From Chamaea fasciata (lineage: Eukaryota > Chordata > Aves > Passeriformes > Sylviidae), in NCBI GenBank assembly GCA_029207755.1, contig JARCOQ010000017.1, forward strand, positions 9,188,945-9,252,944: 64,000 nt of DNA. The letters are read 5' to 3'. The translations under genes and the position numbers were made by a program. Positions 59,101-64,000 of this stretch are shown here, in pieces. The notes under the pieces were generated by a model, which was given only the letters and a program-made list of their open reading frames with translations, did no database searches and was not told the origin of the DNA. Position 1 is the stretch's first letter. Every line of letters begins with the position of its first letter.

Positions 59101-62100
59101 TTAATCTTTCAGCAGTATTGTAACCTAGAGAAAATTTAGTTGTGTAGTGTTTCCTGCCCTTAGACACAACAAATCCTTTACTTATTCCTATTTTAAAAGC
59201 CTTTTAACTGCTCTGAGCAGGTCAGTATTCTAATATCACTTGTGGCTAAAGTAGAATCACTTGTTTTTATTCTGGCCCTGCTTGAAAGGCCCTCAGTGTT
59301 GCCAAACCTATTGTAGAACATATTTGTGGATCAGCCAGTCATGACTGTTTTGTATTGCATCAGTAATCCTTTTATTGAAAGCCTGTTTTGTTAGCAAATT
59401 AGCAGGTGCCAGCCACTCCTGGCTTATGGGAGCTGTGACAACATTGAAACCTTTTCAGTTTTATTTCATGACTGTGGTTCTACAGGCAAAAATCAGTGGC
59501 AGTTGGGCCCTAGTGAGTCTCAAATTCTGCCATCACGATGTGGCTCCGGGGTTTTTTTAACACCTGTTGTGTTGAGTGTAGGTTTTGCTGTAATTCTAAG
59601 TCACAGTTTTTTCATTTAGCAGTGAATTTTTGCTATCCTGGGGGCTTGTTTTGGATGTGAAGTCAAGTAGGACGTGAACTTCTAACAGAGATTAGGGCAG
59701 GAGTTCTACAGGACATCAAGTCTTCACGGCATTGGAGCTGTTTGCTCCAAGGCTTTCTTTGATTGCAGCTTTCTTTGACTACCTGTGTGTCTGCCAGCCT
59801 TTCCTGGCCTGTGTGAGGCTGCCCGTGGAGAGCTGGGCTGGTACACACACCTTCACCTGGGCTGTGGCTGCTCTCTGTGCTGCCCTGGCACGGCAGCAGG
59901 AGGGAGCTGGGCTCTGGAAGGGAGGCAGGGCCATTCCCCTGCAGGACCTGCTCGTTTTCTGCAGTCTCCATCCTGCTCTGGGAAGGAAGATAGAACCAGA
60001 ATCGAGGCTTATGTCTCTTTCCTAAGAGGTACACTGCTTCTTTTGGGAAAACTTTGATTTGCTTGCATCTGCAAGGTCTTGATGAGTCAGACCTTTCCCA
60101 TTCCTGCAATTATCAACAGCTTTAATTTGGGTCTGTCCTGCTCTCTCCTTGGCTTAATGAAGAAGAGCTGCATTCACAGGTTCTCTCATTGAAGCAGAAA
60201 CACTTTGGAGCAGAGCTTCTGTCCTTAGGAAAATAAAACTAACATTCACCCTTGAGAATGTCAGGCTTTGCAGAGGTGGAAAGAGTGGACGTGGCCAGTG
60301 TGTCAGATTTCTGTGGAAGGTGGCAGTTGCCTGGCCTTTGGTCACAGTGCCACCACCCTGCAGTCTGCTGGGAGGGAACCTGTGTGTCAGCTCTGTGTGG
60401 CCGTGCTGTGAGTGCCATTCTCTGTCTCAGCTCATCTTTTTAGCTCCCTCTGAGCAGTGTCTCGCCGGCTGCTGATGGGAATTTCTTTGGACAGGAAAGA
60501 TTGCTGTGATTTCCCTGGATTCCAAAACAGACTTCATCACTTCTCAGTGCACAGTGTCATCTGTTTCTCTGCTGCTGGGGAGGGCTGGCCTGCAAGCAAT
60601 AGAGCTGTGGCTTCGGAAGATTTTCTAGGGTAGAATAAAGAAGGATGAACAGGAGGTGTTAATTGCCTCTAATTGGGAGGAAGAGTGCAAGAGCTCATCA
60701 GCTGCCCCTTCTCTCAGGGCTGCACAGGCAGAGCCCCCAGGTACAAGCCGCAGTTCTGGTCTCCACAATCTGCCTGTCAGGGATGAGCAGAGAAGGAGCT
60801 TCACTGAGTTTCAGGAGTTGTGGGATCACACCCAGCTCTTCCCCCACCTGTAGACCTCTTTCCAGTTGTTCGACCTGTTGCTTCCAAAGTGCTCAGGCCA
60901 CAATTTGCTGTCCGTGTGTGACTTCTCTGTGGAATGTTCTCCTTAAAATAGACCAGTGTAGAAATGGGACATCTTCATTTCAAGTGTCTGCACATCACTT
61001 ACTGTGGCCTCTGGTTCTGTTTGCTTCCCCTGAGCCCAGGGCTCCTTGGAGCTGGGAGCTGTAGGAGCTGGATGCTGGCTCACTAAGCCAGTGGGACAAA
61101 GGAGTGGACAATAGAAACCTGTTTCACACTTGGAATTGTAGTTTGTTCAGATAAGAAACAGAGCAATGATCTGGCAAGTGGTTGAAGCAAAACATCAAGG
61201 GAAATCTTAAAATTTAATTAAGTCCAGTTTCTAAAAGTGTATTTGCATCTTTTGGAGATGTTAAATTGCAAGAGTTGGTATCACAACTGCAGTCTCCTTC
61301 AAAGAGCTGAATAACTGGATGTCCATTTATAATTATTTGATAGGAAACTGTGATATTTTCTCTGTGTGCCTGCCCTGGCTGGAAGCTGCTTACATTGAAC
61401 AGCTGCTGCTTAGATTTTTCTTTTTTACACGTATAGTGTAGATAAAAGCAAACCTTCCTCTTCCCTGAGTGAAGGTATAATTATTTTTCTTTAAGTAGTA
61501 AAGAAAAATAAAATTTTCTGTTTACTGCAGACAGTGTTTCATTATGCTTATCTCACCTGGGATATTCTGTTATTATTTGCATCCTCATTTCTGTGCTTTT
61601 ACTCAGTAGTTTAAAACGTTACTTTGGAAAGAGATTTTTAAAATAAATAAATAAGTAAACCCACTTCTGGTATCTTTACCAGCAAAAAAGGAAAGTGTGT
61701 TTGTCTAATGGTGTTTTCAGCTTGTTTAGCCTGAACAAGAGGCTGTTTGTTTGCAGTGAAAATGTGAATGTGAGTCTGTTTTCTTCCAGTTAGACAAGTT
61801 AGGTATTGGTGTGATAGAAATTGAAGTCTCTGAAAAGTGTATAGAAAGCTGAATTCTTTCAGAGCAAGGCTGTCAGAGCACTGTCATGGTACCTTTTTTT
61901 ATATGTATTTTATTCTACATTTTATGGGTAGACAGCAGCCTGGCAGTGCTGGCAGATCAGTCTGCCTGTGTGTGGTCCAGGCAGGGAGGATCCAGCAGCA
62001 GGGCTGGCAGTGGGCTGGAGTCCCCAGGGAAGGGCAGTGAGGATTCCCCTGGAGCACCAGGTGCTGCTCAGCCTGGCACCAGCCAGCCACCGGCAGAGCT

Positions 62101-64000
62101 GGGATCTCAGGTGCAGGAATTGCAGCTCCTGCTGCTCTCTGTGAACTGCAGTTAACGTGGTCATGGCTCAGCACAGCTCACTCCCTCTCCCAGCTCTGGT
62201 GGAGAATGGCTGCACACTGCAACCATCTGTTTCTTTCACTGCAAGTGATTTATAGGGAGGAACTGCTGGAGGGCAGGTGATTTATTGCTTATCAATAACA
62301 GTAAACACATGCTGCTTTACAATGACCAGAGTCTCTAATTTATTGCATTCTGTCTGTGAAGGTGTCATTTGTCTTGCGAACAGCTCGTTGTCTGCCAGTA
62401 CCTGGAACATTCAACGTCTTTGGTTTCTCTGAACATCCATTTGGATAGCATTTGTTAGCAATCTAATATTGATGCTTTATAGCTTTACTACCTTTTGTCC
62501 TTTTAAAAGTTCAATCGATTAAAAACTTGAGAGTATTTTCTGTGCAGTTGCCAGCTTTGAAAATGATGGCAGACTGAATAATTGGCTCTTATTTTGTTGG
62601 AACTGGTCTTTGGGTCTGTGCTAGCAGTAGGAAGAAGCCATGCTGAGGATAACGGGGTTAAGGCAGATGCTAGGAATACCTGCATTATATGGGAAAGCTG
62701 CTAGTGTGCAACTTTTTTGTAATTTATCATTTTATAGTGTTTCCTGACTTTGCTGTGATCTTCTCAGGTTTATCTTCTTTTTACTTCTGTCTTTTAAGCA
62801 GCTTGGTGAAGGTGTCAGATGCAGGCCCTTGCAGTAATCGTTCTGTTCCTCCTTTCTCTCAGCTAAATTACTCAAGTAGTAATTTGTGTTAGTTACTGAG
62901 GCACTAGAAAGTGTCTGACTGCTTGGAGAGGAGGAAAAAAAGCTGTATTAGAGTGTGCACGTTTGTAGGTCATTTAAATGGCATCACTGAAAATCAAATA
63001 ATCTTGCGACTTCTATTGAATTATTATGAAACTTAGATTACATTCTTTATTTTATAAGAGAGCAAGTTTCTCTGACCCTTGTGTGATGAATGAAGATTGA
63101 TGGTTCAAAAAGTTTATCTGGATATGTATAGTTTCGTGTAGAAGAATGAAAAAGTTTGGTTAAAGTAGAGCATTTTTCAATAACGTTTTTCGAAGGCTAA
63201 ACCAAACACTTCGAGTGAATCTTCAGGGATTTCTCTGTCCAAATGTTTCTTCCCTTCATCTATCATGAACTCTCTTTTTTCCCAGTGGTGACTGGAATAA
63301 AAATTACTTCTCAGGCACTGATTTTTTCCAATAGTCTTACTTTGAACATAAAGTGAACTTATTTGCTGGGGCATTCATCAGTTTGAGAGATAAAGCCAGA
63401 TCTGCGATGGCTGATTGATATCTCTGTCTAGGCACTATGGAAGTAGGGCAGATTCCTGGTTGGAAAGCAAGAAAACTTGAGATACTTGTCTCTGCTGTCC
63501 TGAATCTAAAATAAAGATTTCTTTCTATGGGAGAGCATTAAGGCTACATTTTTTTTTTTTTTTTTTTTTGGCTGGAGGGAGGGAAACAAACTCGAATAAA
63601 AGGACTGTTTTTCTGACAACAGGAGGCAGTCCAGGATAGACAACCATTGACTTTCAAACCTGAATTGTACCCCCATGGTATCTCCTGTTTATTGAGGAGG
63701 ATCTTGAAGTGTAATACCTAGATGTAGTTTCACTGTGAAGTATGATTTATAAAAAGAGACAGGTTTTCCTGATGTTTTATTCATTGGTTTTAAATGTCAC
63801 CTGTCTTGATTCATAACATTGACATTCCTTGAACGGATTTCCTCTATTTTTTTTTTTCTTCAGCCATCTGCCAAGAATTTTTAAAGCTCTGTTAATTGTT
63901 TATTTCTCTTTAAAGCATTACTGTTCCAGCATATTTAGTATGTTCTTCCCAGCAAATACTTTTAACTTGTGACATCTTTATTAAGGACAAATGGTTCATT
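56139..64000 (+). other. STK4: STK4 intron 10 (5' 7.9 kb, continues past window)
   Basis: It begins GTAAGT after the DYEF codons of exon 10 and runs to the end of the window. I searched by eye for the SARAH-domain exon (expected to encode a sequence like LKSW...EDLQ) and found none. The region is AT-rich with no recognisable transposon; a T22 run lies at 63549-63570. Open frames such as 57282-57713 (minus) and 59663-60109 (minus) lack similarity. Confidence 0.75.
63549..63570. repeat. T22 homopolymer
   Basis: Twenty-two uninterrupted T within STK4 intron 10; possibly the antisense of an old poly(A) tail, but no adjoining retrocopy is seen. Confidence 0.9.

Noticed and set aside
61920..62155. 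GC-richer patch with open frames on both strands in STK4 intron 10
   Set aside because: Does not match the expected SARAH exon or any repeat I know; both-strand openness points to composition, not coding.

Overview
This window is vertebrate nuclear DNA, almost certainly from a bird. It holds intron-containing genes with GT-AG splice sites, two fragments of the avian-type LINE CR1 (one ending in the typical CR1 tail repeat), and four genes in the order YWHAB > PABPC1L > < TOMM34 | STK4 >. The same order is known from human 20q13.12, and I expect it on avian chromosome 20. I rebuilt all exons by hand from protein similarity, splice consensus and codon phase. No phage, plasmid, CRISPR, operon or other prokaryote-type feature is present. 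I cannot fix the species.

Layout. Positions 1-5343 are intron upstream of the first coding exon of YWHAB (14-3-3 beta), whose CDS (5351-9873, + strand, 244 codons) is complete. Its long 3' UTR runs to about 11.7 kb. A CpG island at about 13.3-14.0 kb probably carries the promoter and a non-coding first exon of PABPC1L (embryonic/germline-type cytoplasmic poly(A)-binding protein). The PABPC1L CDS has 14 coding exons (14783-24766, + strand, 635 aa), and a 3' terminal exon lies near 25.35-25.69 kb. About 2.7 kb of intergenic DNA follows. TOMM34 (29310-32741, - strand, 7 exons, 299 aa) converges on PABPC1L. It is transcribed away from STK4 (MST1 kinase) across only 144 bp between the two start codons, inside one CpG island. 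STK4 fills the rest of the window: ten coding exons (32886-56138) encode 434 residues, including the whole kinase domain and the caspase/linker region. The last exon or exons, with the C-terminal SARAH domain, lie beyond position 64000.

How the genes relate. They are not a pathway operon. YWHAB binds phosphoserine/threonine proteins. PABPC1L protects and translates polyadenylated mRNA in germ cells and early embryos. TOMM34 is a TPR co-chaperone linking Hsp70/Hsp90 to mitochondrial import. STK4 is the core Hippo-pathway kinase. 14-3-3 proteins also act in Hippo signalling by retaining phosphorylated YAP/TAZ in the cytoplasm, so the YWHAB-STK4 linkage is functionally suggestive but not evidence of co-regulation.

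I see no wholly new system. The most useful observations are: a very compact bidirectional TOMM34/STK4 promoter with palindromic CCATGG sites that place start codons on both strands; an apparent 54-nt in-frame cassette exon in STK4 just before the caspase region; loss of the second caspase-site aspartate in STK4; an in-frame TGA in PABPC1L exon 14 just upstream of a phase-matched open last exon; a GC-AG intron and a NAGNAG acceptor in PABPC1L; and an internally deleted CR1 element in STK4 intron 9.
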